From: Poecilobothrus nobilitatus
Taxonomy: Eukaryota; Arthropoda; Insecta; Diptera; Dolichopodidae
Direction: 5' to 3'
Assembly: GCA_947095535.1 (NCBI GenBank)
Contig: OX352772.1
Coordinates: forward strand, 146,620,177 to 146,684,176
DNA: 64,000 nt
Program-made: the position numbers and the translations under genes
Shown: positions 30,285-42,123 of the stretch, piece after piece
Layout of the letters: the number at the start of each line of letters is the position of its first letter
Numbering within the stretch: the stretch's first letter is position 1
The notes under the pieces: model-generated
Databases searched by the model: none
What the model was told of the DNA's origin: nothing
The model's input: only the letters and a program-made list of their open reading frames with translations

Positions 30285-31697
30285 ATGTCACGTTATCACT
30301 AGGTAGTGTACAAACAACTCTTAAAATAGAAATTTTTAATTTTAGTCAAACATTTCATGTATTTAACTTACATTTTCTTATACCGACCAATTGTATATTA
30401 GGTACAGACTTTTTACACTGATACTACAGTTCAATAGACTGTGAAATATTTAGAATCACTCTAAAAATAAATAATAAAGAAATAACGTTATCAATAGCAA
30501 CTCACATTCCAAACCATTATTAATTTACCAGCTAGTACGGAAATAATCCAATAAAAATCGGTTTTAACAGAAGACAATATAATATTAAATCAACAAATAA
30601 GAAACAACATACTTATTGCCAACACAATAGTACCAGCACAAGGTGCAGCGCACGTGAAAAACTTAAACACATCTAGTCAACAAATATATCTCAAATCTTC
30701 AAACCACAAATCAAGTCGCTCAAAAATGATAATGAATCTAAAGCAAAACAAAAACAATAGGGAAACAAAACTCTTGAAGGAACTGAACATAAAAAATTCA
30801 GATATGGAAGCCAAAAACTCAGTTATTAATATATGTAAAAATTTTTCAGATATTTTCCATCTACAAGATTTTATTTACAACTTGTATAGACAACATAGGA
30901 ACTTACAAGATAGAATTCCAGTCTTCCTCAATAGAGGAAAACTGGAATTAGACTTCCTCAAACACAAATAGAAGAAATCAATAATAAAGTGAAGGAATTG
31001 ATTAAAGGCAAATTCGAAGAACCTTCTAATAGTTCACATAATTATCCGTTAGTTATTGTTCCAAGGAAATTTTCAAATGATGAAAAAAAATGGAGATTAT
31101 TTGTAGATTGCAGACAATTGAACAAGAAAATAACATACGAAAAGTTCCCACTGACTTGGTTGGAGAATTTAGGAAGAGCAAAATATTTCTCAACTCTAGA
31201 TCTCAGTGATTCCTTTCATCAAATCAAATAAGACTCTTCCAAGCCACTGACAGCTTTTTCGACCAATAAAGGTAATTATAAGTTCACAAGATCACTTTTC
31301 GGATTAAAAATCTCTTCAAATATTTTCCAAAAAATGCTCAAACAAAATTAAGAGAATTTAATTTGAAATTACATCCAGGTAAATGTACATTCTTACAAAC
31401 GGAAGTCACCTACGTAAAACATCGTATTACACAACAAGGAATAAAACCTAATCCTTCTAAATTAAACTTTGCTTTAGACGCTGTATTGTCACAAGGAGAA
31501 ATAGATAGCGGCCAATCGCTTACGCTAGCAGACCCTTGAACAAACATTAACTGAATAAGCCGACAATAGACAAAAAAAATTACTAAGCATACATTGGGCA
31601 ATAACATACTTTAGACCCTATGTGTACGGCATAATGTTCACATTAGTCACAGATCACAGACCTATAGTCAGTTCGTTTTCATATAATAACCCTTTGT
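30285..31697 (+). pseudogene. G0 protease end, reverse transcriptase and RNase H remnants
   Basis: TLSLGSVQTTLKIEIFNF and TNCILGTDFL (protease flap to C-terminal G-x-D). Then open frames 30654-30971 and 30989-31231: YPLVIVPRKF, KKWRLFVDCRQLNKK, KYFSTLDLSDSFHQIK (motif A with Asp). After a stop: TAFSTNKGNYKF, SLFGLKISSNIFQKML (motif B). The YVDD box is deleted: text jumps to LHPGKCTFLQTEV-like thumb, LDAVLSQGEID, and RNase H end FRPYVYGIMFTLVTDHRPI. Inactive. Confidence 0.75.
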
Positions 31698-31746
31698 AGT
31701 ATATCTTGACTTGTTCACAAATTAATTTCCATAATTGTAAGTTCAA
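31698..31746 (+). repeat. G1 5' LTR remnant
   Basis: Matches 36054-36103 over 48 bases with about four differences. Sits directly at the end of G0's RNase H coding sequence, so G1 inserted in or recombined with G0 here. Confidence 0.55.
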
Positions 31747-31812
31747 AGAAATTTAAGGCAAGGTCATTACGTTAGATGAATACAAATCAAGACCAAAACC
31801 AATAGAAACATA

Positions 31813-32640
31813 ATGACGAATTTTGAATTAACAACAGCTCTAAAAATTATACCACTGTTTGAAGGAAATACAAAAGATGTATCAAATTTCATAGGTTTAA
31901 TTGATTTCTATGCAGAGACATTAAAAGATGCAGCCGAAAGAATTAAATTAATAAAATTTATATTAGCCACAAAACTTTCAGATAAGGTTAAGAATAGGTT
32001 AATAACAGAAGAAGAAATCAATACATTAGAAAAATTTAAGAAAATAATAATCACAAATTTCAAACCAAATAAAAATGCAGCAAAAGTACAAACTGAATTG
32101 ACAAACATTATACAATGTAACAAAGGTATAAATGTATTTTCTAGGAGGATAGAAACTCTTATAACTCAATTAAATGAGATACAAATATCGGAACAAGGAA
32201 ATTTACACAGAAGCATAATAATTAAACTCAATGACCAATTGGGTCTAAATACTTTTAAAAATGGTCTAAATGAAAAATGTAGATCAGTAATTTTAGCAAC
32301 TAAACCAAAGAGTTTCAATGAGGCAATACAGCTAGCAACTGAAATGGACAATGACGTTCGATCGAGCAACGTCATACATTTAGAACAAATAACTTTAGAG
32401 AAAAAAATAACTAGCAAAATAATAGACGCGACAATAATAGAAATAATTTTAATTATAGTAATTACAATAATAATAGCAACAGTAATTACAATAACAACTA
32501 TAATAATAATTATAGGTTTGCTAACAACAATCAGGAAAACTGCAACGACCTCGACCAAAGAAATTCGGAGCATGCCAACAACATGCAAAGAAATACTCAA
32601 AACCAATTCAACAAAAGAAAACAAGCAGCATAAACAATGA
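31813..32640 (+). pseudogene. G1 Gag, frameshifted at the Asn-rich tail
   Basis: The frame starts with ATG at 31813 (MTNFELTTALKIIPLFEG). The capsid-like core continues intact for about 195 codons: NTKDVSNFIGLIDFYAETL, LATKLSDKVKNRL, FKPNKNAAKVQTEL, FSRRIETLITQLNE, RSVILATKPKSFNEAIQLA. From about codon 200 (near 32410) the frame turns Ile/Thr-rich, while the next frame reads Asn/Tyr/Ser repeats (NRNNFNYSNYNNN), the expected tail. So a frameshift has occurred at the A-run near 32401-32406. No zinc knuckle. Confidence 0.75.
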
Positions 32641-32649
32641 TAAAAGCGG

Positions 32650-33250
32650 CACAAATATAATTAAAGTAAGAATAAAAAACAGGAATGATTATCTGACACT
32701 GTTGATAGACACAGAAGCAAATATATCTATAATTAAAAACAACGTAATAAATCAACAAATATCGGAAAACGAAGTGTTCCAAATAAATGGCATCACAGAT
32801 AAAAATTTTATGATGACGGTGTAATAAATTTAGAACTAAAAATTGAAGAATATTTAATTAAACATAAATTTCACCTGATAGATGAAGAAATATACATAAC
32901 TACAAATACAAAACAGATTATGACACATGCACCGTAATTATACCTAATCAAGATGAAGATATATAAATACTAGAACTCTATAAAACATCATGGTACAACC
33001 TAGATCAGAAGCTATTATAAAAATAGATATAAATATAAATGAAGACAGCTTAATTATACGCAAAGAAATGGTAAAAGGCGTTTTCATAGCAAATACAATT
33101 ATTCCAGCACAAGGATTGAAACATGTGAAAATTTTAAACACTAGTGATACGCCAGTAACTATAAAAACAATTGATATGGAAGTTCAACATTTAAAAGATT
33201 ATCAAATATTATTTTTTAAGAATAAACAACAGCAAGATTTGAAAAAGTAA
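32650..33250 (+). pseudogene. G1 protease and protease-RT linker
   Basis: Contains YLTLLIDTEANISIIKNN (32684-32737): the protease box is DTEA rather than DTGA, a change at the conserved Gly expected to damage activity. A later INLELKIEEYLIKHKFHLIDEE follows, with the G-I-I-G-x-D-F block deleted. The linker frame 32990-33250 reads GVFIANTIIPAQGLKHVKIL, the family-specific stretch before RT. Confidence 0.65.
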
Positions 33251-33259
33251 AGAAGGAAA

Positions 33260-34630
33260 TAAATACAGATAGCTTGGATATAAAAGCAAAAACAACAATT
33301 TTCGACATTTGTGAAAGATTTCAAAACATTTTTCATTTGGAAAACGAAATGCTAACTATAAGCAATTTCAATGAGCAACGAATTTTTTCAATCGACAAGT
33401 TTCCAGTGTATATTAAAAATTATAGAACACCGAATGTCCAACTGCAAGAGATTGAGAAGCAAGTATCAAAATTAATGAAAGATCACATAATAGAAAATTC
33501 TACTACCCCGTACAACTCACCATTATTAATTGTTCCAAAGAAACAGAGAATGGAGAACAAAAATGGAGATTAGTTGTTGATTTCAGAGCTTTAAACAAGA
33601 AAATTGTAGATGACAAATTTCCATTAACCAGATTAAATGATGTATTGGACAAACTAGAAAAAGCTAAATATTTTTCAACACTGGATATGGCAAGTTCTTT
33701 TCACCAAATTCCCTTGAATCCGAAATCAAGGCAAATGACAGCATTTTCTACAAATAAAGAACATTATCAATTTAAAAGATTACCATTTGGACTAAAAATA
33801 TCAACCAATAGTTTTCAGCGTATGTTATCTGTTGCACTAAGCGGTTTACAAGACGATGCATTTCTATATGTAGATGATATAATAGTATTCGGGTCAAATC
33901 TACACAATGCTAATTTAGTCAAGGTATTAGAACGCTTACAAGAATACAATTTAAAACTTAACTCGTCAAAATGTGATTTTTAAAACCAGAAGTTGTATAT
34001 CTAGGATACCTTATAACAGATCCTAACAAATTTCAAACTATAAAAAATTATCCAACACCCAAAGATGTTGATGAAGTAATAAGATTCGTGGCATTCTGCA
34101 ATTATTATAGAAGATTTATAAAGAATTTAGCAGAAATAGCCAAACCTTACTGAAGAAAAAACAAATATTTGGTTGGAGTGAAGAATACAATAATGCTTTT
34201 GATAAACTAAAACAAAAGTTAATAGAACCACCAATATTAAGTTATCCAAATTTTGCTGAGCCTTTTATACCAACAACAGATGCATCGAACTACGCGCTTG
34301 GAGTAGTATTATCACAAGGAAAAATAGGTGACGATAAACCAATAGCTTATGCAAGTAAATCTCTGAACAAACATGAAATAAATAAACCAATAATTGAGAA
34401 AGAACTCTTGGCAATACATTGGGGTATTAACCGTTTTAGACCATATCTTTTCGGTAAAAAATTCATAGTTTATACTGACATTGACCATTAGTAAGCTTAC
34501 TTACGCATCCTTCATCTAAACTGACAAGAATACGTGTAGATCTGATGGATTATGATTTTGAGATAGTATTCAAAGAAGGTAAAATAAACACAAATGCTGA
34601 TGCTCTGTCGAGAATACAAATAGACTCTAG
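33260..34630 (+). pseudogene. G1 reverse transcriptase and RNase H
   Basis: 33274-33573: FPVYIKNYRTPNVQ and NSPLLIVPKK, then a frameshift at KQRMENKNGD. Next WRLVVDFRALNKKI, RLNDVLDKLEKAKYFSTLDM (motif A), RLPFGLKISTNSFQRML (B) and FLYVDDIIVFGS (catalytic YVDD, intact, about 33865-33900). A frameshift after SSKCDF. Then YLGYLITDPNKFQT, FCNYYRRFIKNLAEIAKP and RNase H: PFIPTTDASNYALGVVLSQ, IIEKELLAIHWGINRFRPYL, YTDIDH then stops. It ends with FKEGKINTNADALSRIQID. Catalytic residues survive but frames do not. Confidence 0.8.
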
Positions 34631-34839
34631 CCAATTAAAAGAAATGATACCAAAAAACTATATAAATGTAATCACAAGAAATATGAAAAAGAAAAAGGAG
34701 GAAGGAATAAATAAAATTAATAATAAAAATGATAAAACTAAAAATAATAAATATAGATCCACCACTAAAACCTTAAATACAAGTATGGAGACTGATGATC
34801 TTCACATTTGAAACGCAACATTATCAGACATAAGGTACA

Positions 34840-35860
34840 AGGTGGTTAAATGAACAAAATGGTTAAAAATTATATAAATAATTGCGAAATATGTAATAAA
34901 ATAAAAATAACTAAATATACAAAAGAAAATTATGAGATTACAGATACACCCACAACATCACCATTACAATGGATACAGTTTGTTCATTGAAACCATTACA
35001 ATGGTTACAGTTTGTCCATTAAGACCATCAAACAATTATAGATACATTCTTACTTTACAATACGAGGTAACTAAATATGTTGAAGCTTATCCAATAGAAA
35101 CTAAAGACGCTATAACCATCGCAAAAACAATTGTAGAAAAATGTATATTAAAATATAGATATTTCAAAAAATTAAAAACTGATAAAGGTACAGAATTTAC
35201 GAATGAACTTTTAAAGAACATTTACAAAATTTTTAAAAATTGAAAAAGTAACATCGACACCTTATCATCATGAAACATTAGGTTCTATTGAACGAAATCA
35301 CAAAGTATTAAATGACTATTTAATGAGTGTAAATGGACAAGACATGTGGCACGAATACTTACCTTACTATACGTACTTTTACAACTCAACACCACACAGT
35401 ACAACAGGATACACACCTTTTGAATTGATATATGGAAAAATAAGTACACTTGATTGTGACATATTTAAAAATAAACTTAGTAACTACAACTTAGATGACT
35501 ACCTTAATGAATTAAAAATAAAATTAAGATATGCTAATGAAAAAGCAAACAATTATTTAATTAAAGAAAACAAGAAACTAAAACAAAGTAATGTAAATAA
35601 ATAAAATTTCAAAGTAGATGATTATAATGATAAAAGTAGGAAATCAGAAAAAATTAGATAATCCATTTAAAGCCCCATTTAAAATTGTATCACAAAATGG
35701 TCCAAATAGTACAGTAATAATTAACAATAAAGAAGTAGAATTACATAATAACAATCTAATTAAATCTAGAAAAATTATAAATATCATAAACAATTTTATA
35801 AATATTTATTTATTTATTTATTTATTTGAAAGTACCATGGCACATAAATGTACCAAGTAG
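34840..35860 (+). pseudogene. G1 integrase
   Basis: Zinc-binding remnant YINNCEICNKIKITKY (CxxC kept, HxxxH part lost). Core: a 36-base tandem repeat at 34964-35035 (ttacaatggatacagtttg / ttacaatggttacagtttg) occupies the place of the first catalytic Asp, which is gone. Then NNYRYILTLQYEVTKYVEAY, LKTDKGTEFTNEL (second Asp), a one-base shift, and SIERNHKVLNDYL (Glu). 35323-35604 holds WHEYLPYYTYFYNSTPHS, TGYTPFELIYG. The C-terminus at 35618-35780 has PFKAPFKIV and NNNLIKS. Inactive. Confidence 0.8.
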
Positions 35861-36053
35861 CTATAACCCCTGTTTCCAATAAATAAGAAACAATAAATTA
35901 CAATTAAAGATTTTGATAATGTATAAGTATATAGATTAATACTTATACTTTTATAAGTTAGATTTTAAAAAAATTTTTTGATATAATATTTAAAAAATTA
36001 GTTTAAATTTTAAGAATTATAAACACATTTTTTTTTCTTTGGGATAAGGATGA

Positions 36054-36103
36054 AGTATATATTGACTTGTTCACAAATTAATTTCCATAACTGTAAATTC
36101 AAC
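36054..36103 (+). repeat. G1 3' LTR remnant
   Basis: Partner of 31698-31746. The LTR probably extends to both sides, but only this segment has a counterpart in the window. Confidence 0.5.
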
Positions 36104-36864
36104 ATTACCAAAATAACTTTAAAAATTAAACAACATAAAATTGCTGACCTACCATTTTGTGTGGTCACACTTTCAATTGCAAACATCTGTTTATTTTGTA
36201 TCATACAATATCAAGTGCATTTACTTTGATACAATATATTTAATAAAGGAGAAGATCAAATTACATCTTTCGTTTAGATTTTTAAACGTTATGATTTTTA
36301 TGTAATTGATTCATTTTTGTATTCAATTATATTTTGATAATATTTTGGTTAATTATCAAATATGGAAATTATATTGTGGAACGGTACTAGGTAACATATA
36401 TTGTATTGCGTTTTTGTCCCAAATAAAATCCTATGTAACAAAGCAATAAATTAATATAACTTATTGTCTTTGATAAAATTTGTATAGATTTGGTAGAATC
36501 CAAAATAGTATATAAGGATTGATTTTTGAAAATAAAAATATAGGTATATAATAGGTATATTCATATCACAAAACAATATAGTCTATTAATTTAATATACT
36601 ATTTAATCTGTACAAACCAGCAATTAACTTTGCAGGAACGTGCGATTAAATACAATTATAATATATATATATTAAGATTTCATTGGCATGCCTTTATAAT
36701 ACGGGAAATTAGGCAATTAGCTTTGCCACGTTATAGGCATTTTCTTTTTGCAGTATAAAAAAGAAAAGAAACTTTTTGCATCAAATATTTGGTGAGCATC
36801 TAAGTACTCATATCTATTTGATCAGAAAGTATTAGGAAAAATAAAAATTTATAAATATATGTTA
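36104..36864. other. AT-rich non-coding DNA between G1 and G2
   Basis: May include the rest of the G1 3' LTR (an aataaaggagaag word near 36241) and the decayed front of G2. No coding sequence recognised. Confidence 0.35.
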
Positions 36865-36947
36865 GGACAGACTATTATTGACCAAAACCAATCATATTAC
36901 ACCTTCATCCAAAATGACGAGAATATGACTAGAACAAGCTGACAAAA
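36865..36947 (+). pseudogene. G2 gypsy element, RNase H end, left of Helitron 1
   Basis: Short piece reading TDQNQ-like then SSKMTRI and LEQAD, matching G1 RNase H/connection (HPSSKLTRIRVDLMDY at 34.51 kb). It is cut by Helitron 1 and resumes at 38629. Confidence 0.6.
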
Positions 36948-38628
36948 TCTAAAATATAAAGCAGAAATTTTGTTTGTTTGTTTGTGCCCTATTCACGTAA
37001 AAATCACCAGTCCGATTTTTTCCAGGAACATATCTATGACCCCGGAAAGTGTTATAGGCTATATTGCGTTGAGTTGAGTTGAAAATTTACAAAAGTGTAG
37101 ATCTTTATCACAAAAGCTTTCTGAGTTGATTTGGTTACGATACATTAACCCATTTCAGCATCAGGCTTCGGGTCATGAAGTCTCTCATTTTTTTGTTGTT
37201 GTGCTTAAACGATTTGACCAATTGAAAATTTGCACAAGTATTGGCACACAAACACATTCAATAAATTTTGACGTGATACATTAACACATTTCGGCACTAT
37301 AGACTGTTAAAAAAATGTTTGTTTCTAATTTGTGTCTAATTTAGCAGGATGAATTTATGGATATAAATATAGCCTGTTACAAAAGGTTTGTTAACGTTTG
37401 TTAACCCATTTGCGCACAAGCACCTATTAAAAATATTCAGTCTAATTTTTTGTATCGTTATTATTATTAAAAAGCTTTTTCCAACACTCTTTACTTTTAT
37501 CTATACTGTTTTTAATATTCCATAAAAACTTTCAATGCAAATGTCTCATATATAACGTAATAAAAATATTCTTATTAAGAATCTTAAGAATACTGTATTT
37601 AAGTCTGAACAACAAAACATTTTCGGCCATTGTTAAAAAACAGAAACAAACTCCTACATACGACAATCATCATGTCATCATTCAGAAATGCATTATTTAC
37701 ATGTGGTCTACTTATATAGGACGCATGTGTATAACATATTTCGCATAAACTATCATTGAAATAATATGTACATATGGTATGTATAATGTTCGTATATTTA
37801 AAAATACTATAAACATAATGAATTAAATTAGAAAACATATTAACATTTCTGTACAATATTTAATCAAAAATGAGTACATACATATTTAAAGAACAGAAAA
37901 CCGTACATTCTTATCCATATACAATGCTTACACATATTTTTAGCTAATCATTTTGAAAACATAATTACAGAAAGTAAACGTAAAAAATTTTGGTAGATTT
38001 ATAAAGGTATACAACAATCATGTATTTTTTATAATGAAAATATATTAAATAAAACCTGAGATGTATGCATTTAAAAAGAAGTTTTTTCAAAATTTGAAGA
38101 GCTGTCGGTGCTGTAGGATCTCCAACGGTGAGGGTACATAAAAAAGTTGTTCTACAACATTACTCTTTTAAGAGACCTATGCATAGTTAATATTTCATTC
38201 TCTTTATTAAACAGTATATGAGTTTTGTAAACAGACGGATGGACAGAGCGAACCTAATAGCAAATTTTTCAAAATGTGCTTAGAAGGATAATTGACAAAA
38301 ACATGAAGTGACATTATTTACGAAAAAAAATGTATTACATTATGGTCTTTTAAAACTCACTCAATCTTACTTCGCCGTAATTGTGTGCTCAATAGATTAT
38401 TGATTCCTTTAAAGATTTTTTGTAGACAATTTGTCTCTAATTCTTCGCTCTGTTTATTCAATTTAACTAAATGTAATAAAAAATAGAATATTAACTACCA
38501 GCATCTGTAAATGCATAGTAATAAGTTAACTATATTAATTAAATAATATTAACGCACAAACAAAAGTTAACAATTTTTATTTCATAAAGCCAATAAAATA
38601 CTCCGGGTAACACCAGGTACTCTGCTAG
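36948..38628 (+). mobile_element. Helitron 1, non-autonomous, 1,681 bp
   Basis: Starts TCTAAAATATAAAGCAG and ends CTAG (38625-38628), preceded by a short hairpin (ctccgggtaacaccaggtac, about 38601-38620). The base before is A and after is T: the canonical A|TC...CTAG|T insertion of Helitrons with no target duplication. It contains modules such as gagttgatttggttacgata and ttgaccaattgaaaatttgc. No Rep/helicase coding. The second copy, at 54204-56512, shares both ends and most of the interior. Inserted into gypsy G2. Confidence 0.85.
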
Positions 38629-39655
38629 TAATATATTAAGAAGGCAAGATAAACGCAAATCCCGACGCACTATCCCGAATAAAAATTGATTCAGAAACAT
38701 TCAAACAGATACAGATTCCTAGAAACAAAATAAATATAATGACTAGAAGTAAAGAAAAATTGAAACAAAAACCAGACAATGATAATAATATTAGGACTTC
38801 GACACAGAAGCGTCATGAACTTCATATGTGGCAACGTGCCTCTCTGCGTGAAACGAGAAATATAAATAAAATGAAATTGAAAACCGTTAATGTTATCAAT
38901 AAAATTAAAAATATATATATATGAATAATAAAGGGGAAATTATAATATCGGTAAAGATAAGCGATAATTTATATCAGGACTTAGGTCAGATCTTGGAGAA
39001 ACTTATGCTATTTATGAAAAATAATGAAATAAATAAACTAGCGCTAGGGAAAGTGGTATATTTGAATAAAATTAAAATGAATGATTTTAAAAGAATGTAC
39101 AAAAAGATTATGAATAAATTGAAATAAATAAAACAAATAATTTGATATCTAACCCGCCAAAGAATATAATAGATTCTCTTTCTACATACATAAAATAATT
39201 AAGGAATATCATAAAACTCAACTAAGAGATCATACGGGAATAAATAGAATAATTAATAAAATAAAACAACGATATATATGAAAAAGTTTAAATAAAATGG
39301 TTAAGCGCGATATAAATAAATGCAAGAAATGTACGAAAAATAAAATAATTAAACATAACAAAGAGAAATTTAAAAATATGTTAAATATAGCAAAAGCTAA
39401 TAGAAAAAACAAAAATGATGAAAAAGTGAAACCAATTGTATTCAAAGAAAATGATCTAGTTCTAAAAAACGAAATTAAAAATAAGTTATGTAGTCCATAT
39501 ATAGGACCCTATAGAATACTGAAAACAAACAATGTAAATGCCATAATAAGACTCAAAGATAAAGAAAACGAGATACATAATAATAGACTATATATATAGA
39601 CCAATAAAGTAACTATATATAAGAAGTAACCTTGCACTTTGGGATGGGGAAAAAT
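38629..39655 (+). pseudogene. G2 gypsy element, RNase H end to integrase, right of Helitron 1
   Basis: Begins KINANPDALSRIKIDSETF (matches G1 KINTNADALSRIQID), a basic spacer (38739-38924), then IIKEYHKTQLRDHTGINRII and INKCKKCTKNKI (HHCC integrase zinc domain, all four ligands visible), directly followed by KVKPIVFKENDLVLKNEI, LCSPYIGPYRIL and IHNNRLYI, the integrase C-terminus ending at 39599. The DDE core between them is deleted. A purine tract, TTGGGATGGGGAAAAA (39639-39654), follows as the likely plus-strand primer. Confidence 0.75.
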
Positions 39656-39799
39656 CAACCCATATCGCACGAGATGCTGACCTATATTTTGGTTGATAGG
39701 TTTAATGTAGGTCATGCTTGGTTAGTAAGTTGAGAACTTGTTTTGATTGTTTTGGTTTAGGTTTTAAGTTAGGTTGTATGTATGGGTTGTTAGCTTATA
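39656..39799 (+). other. G2 3' LTR or outer Polinton flank
   Basis: AT-rich with several gtt-rich words; no coding sequence. It follows the G2 purine tract immediately, so it should be G2 LTR. The next bases (from 39800) recur inverted at the right edge of the window, which leaves the LTR/Polinton boundary uncertain. Confidence 0.35.
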
Positions 39800-40129
39800 A
39801 GTTCCAAATGGTTGTATAGTAGGAAGTCAAGTGTTAATCAATTTAAGAGCCGGTCTCTTAATAAACAAAATTATATACCTGGTTTAAATACTAGGCGCAC
39901 ATATAAAAGAAGTAAGAACATTTCTTATATGAAAATAAAAAACAGAAAATTTTTTTTATTTTTAAATCTACAGAGCATCTTTTTAAAAGTAAAGTACAAA
40001 AAGTACAAAAAAGTATAAAAGTACAAATATACAGTATTTTGTGTAAAGTACAAAAAAAAAGTAAGACTTAAAACAATTTTTTTTAACATCCTAGTTTTAA
40101 AAGAAAACGAGGAAGAATACAGTTGACTT

Positions 40130-41628
40130 TGTCAACTCTTAGATACCCGTACGAACCGTTAGTATGTTCACAGCCTGTCACTCTGCTTACAATATTATTT
40201 TTTTAATATTTTAGTATTTTAAAATATTTTGGGTGAATTTTATAATTTCTAGTACTATGGGTTGTACATATATTCAAACTATATGTTTATATGTACATTC
40301 TTCAAAAGCAGATTCTAACCTTCCACATAACGATTATCAATCCAAAACTTTTTCAAATATTCTATAGTACCATTTAATACTAAGCGGTAAGTGTATATTA
40401 AATTTACTAAGTACAAAACAGTAAATATAATTTTAAATATTATATTATATTATATTTAAATATTCCATTGACAGAATAATTTCTTATAAGTACAATAAAA
40501 TACATATATATATGTAAATACGGCACTATATAATATACATATATACTCTTATCATTCACTCACTAGTGGCATATACGATATGTAAATAAACATGATATTA
40601 TATAAGTATGTATATCAATATCATATAAATAAAAATTCTTCAAACAACCGTTATGTTGTTTATTTATTTAAATTTTTTTGTACTACGCATTATATCCTCA
40701 ACAATTTCAAATTATCGAGTAAAACAAATGCAAAAAATTTGAAAAAATCAAGTAACACTTTCGTCAATTATAAAGTAACCCTATATTATTAAAAAAAGTT
40801 GTTAACAGAAATAAGAGTATAATGCTGAAGCTTTAATTTTTGTGTATTACTTCAAAAAAATTTTAACAGGTGTTCAAGTTACAGGTGTTTAAAAATAGGA
40901 AATTTTCGGTTTTTAACCCCTTACAGGTCCTAAACCGGGGGTGATACAAAAAAAATTTCTGAAATGACTCATACTTATTTCAAGTTTCCAACTTAAACCG
41001 TTTAGAAGATAGAAGGGTTAAAGGATTTTGCAAAATTTGAGTTTTGCATAACGGTAAATTAAGACACCGTATGCCACAAATATATATTTATTGTATATAT
41101 AATTTTAAAGCTAATAAAAGTAGTAATCGTTTGGCGTTTTCAAAATGAAGATATACCTTATATAACTTGTGCTATAACAATTTAAATATAGAGCTTTTTT
41201 GAACGTTTGGGGAGCTGTAGCTCCGTAACGGGTGGGGCTACGAAAAAATGTTATTAAAAATAAAATTAATATTTTTGTGAGATCTATCAGCGATTAAAAT
41301 TTCATAGCTCTATTTCAAAAAAAATGTGGGGATCTAAAAGTTAAGTGTTCGAGAGCTACCCTAAGTTTTGGTCCAAACTCAACCAAAAAAAATAGGGAAC
41401 CTACAAATTACTCCCAGAATATTTTGTGTAAATTTCAAGATTCTAGCTTTCTTAGTTTTTGAGTTAGCGTGCTGACGGACGGACGGACGGACATGGCTCA
41501 AAAGTCTTAGAATTTTTTTCTGATCCGATCCATACCTTTGAAGGTATATCTAGCTCGCTTATTTCGAGGTGTTACAAACGGAGGAGTAATTTTATTATAC
41601 CCGATCCTATCGTACGGGTATAAAAACT
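40130..41628 (+). repeat. Dispersed repeat R, long copy, inserted in the P1 terminal repeat
   Basis: Bounded by an inverted word: ATACCCGTACGA at the left (about 40142) and TCGTACGGGTAT at the right (about 41610). The interior has tgtttaaaaataggaaatttt, ggagctgtagctccgtaac and gacggacggacggacggacat blocks. Parts match the copies at 23.0-23.2 kb (+) and 57.1-57.4 kb (-). There is no coding frame, so it is probably a non-autonomous DNA transposon family. It interrupts sequence that is continuous in P2's right end. Confidence 0.65.
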
Positions 41629-42123
41629 TAAGACTTGTTTTTGTTATTGCTAAATTAATACACGAGTATACAAATCACTAATTATCTAGTCAAAGCAAGG
41701 AATTAAAATAATACCTGTTTTATTTACTGCACGTGAGTATTATAGTTTTTTTTACTAAAGGTAAAGAAAAAAAAACTCAATTTTGATTTTTGGCCGTTGG
41801 ATATAAAAAGAATAAAATGTAAAAGTTGAATGATTCTATGGTAGTATAGTTCCCGGTTTTAAAAAATTACAATATACAAGTAATAACGAGTTTATGTTAA
41901 GAATTTATTGTGAATTTATTAAGATTCTGAAAAATGAATGATCATAAAAGAAATCGAAAGTATAGAATTGTATATACTTAGTATGTATATGTAAATAATG
42001 TCTACTTTTACATGTAGAATTTTTTTTTTTGTTTAAATCTTTATTACATTCTTAAATACAAACATTAATATACAAACAAATATTTTTACAATACAAATAA
42101 AAATGTACAAATTTGAACGAATA

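Larger units (their letters stand above)
29885..31697 (+). mobile_element. Ty3/gypsy element G0, degenerate Gag tail to RNase H
   Basis: Plus-strand pieces in order: Asn/Arg-rich Gag tail, protease C-terminal half, RT fingers/palm, a deletion, then RNase H end. The RT linker region (IVPAQGAAHVKN, ILHLQ-like) parallels element G1 (IIPAQGLKHVKI), so G0 and G1 are the same family. No LTRs of its own were recognised. G1's left end starts exactly where G0 stops. Confidence 0.7.
31698..36103 (+). mobile_element. Ty3/gypsy element G1
   Basis: Gag, protease, RT, RNase H and integrase in order on the plus strand with no env. The same 48-base segment (tatcttgacttgttcacaaa... ) stands at 31698-31746 and 36054-36103, before gag and after integrase, with a few differences. 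I read these as remnants of 5' and 3' LTR ends. Frame breaks at the Gag tail, protease, RT start, after YVDD and in integrase. Closest relatives in this window are G0 and G2. Confidence 0.75.

Noticed and set aside
38739..39127. Host gene encoding small basic proteins
   Set aside because: It lies between recognisable RNase H and integrase segments of gypsy G2 and is Lys/Asn-rich spacer of that element.
39656..39990. Assigning all of this to the G2 3' LTR
   Set aside because: From 39800 on it recurs inverted at 63.8-64.0 kb and from 39885 also at 56.5 kb, all next to Polinton sequence, so at least part belongs to Polinton termini.
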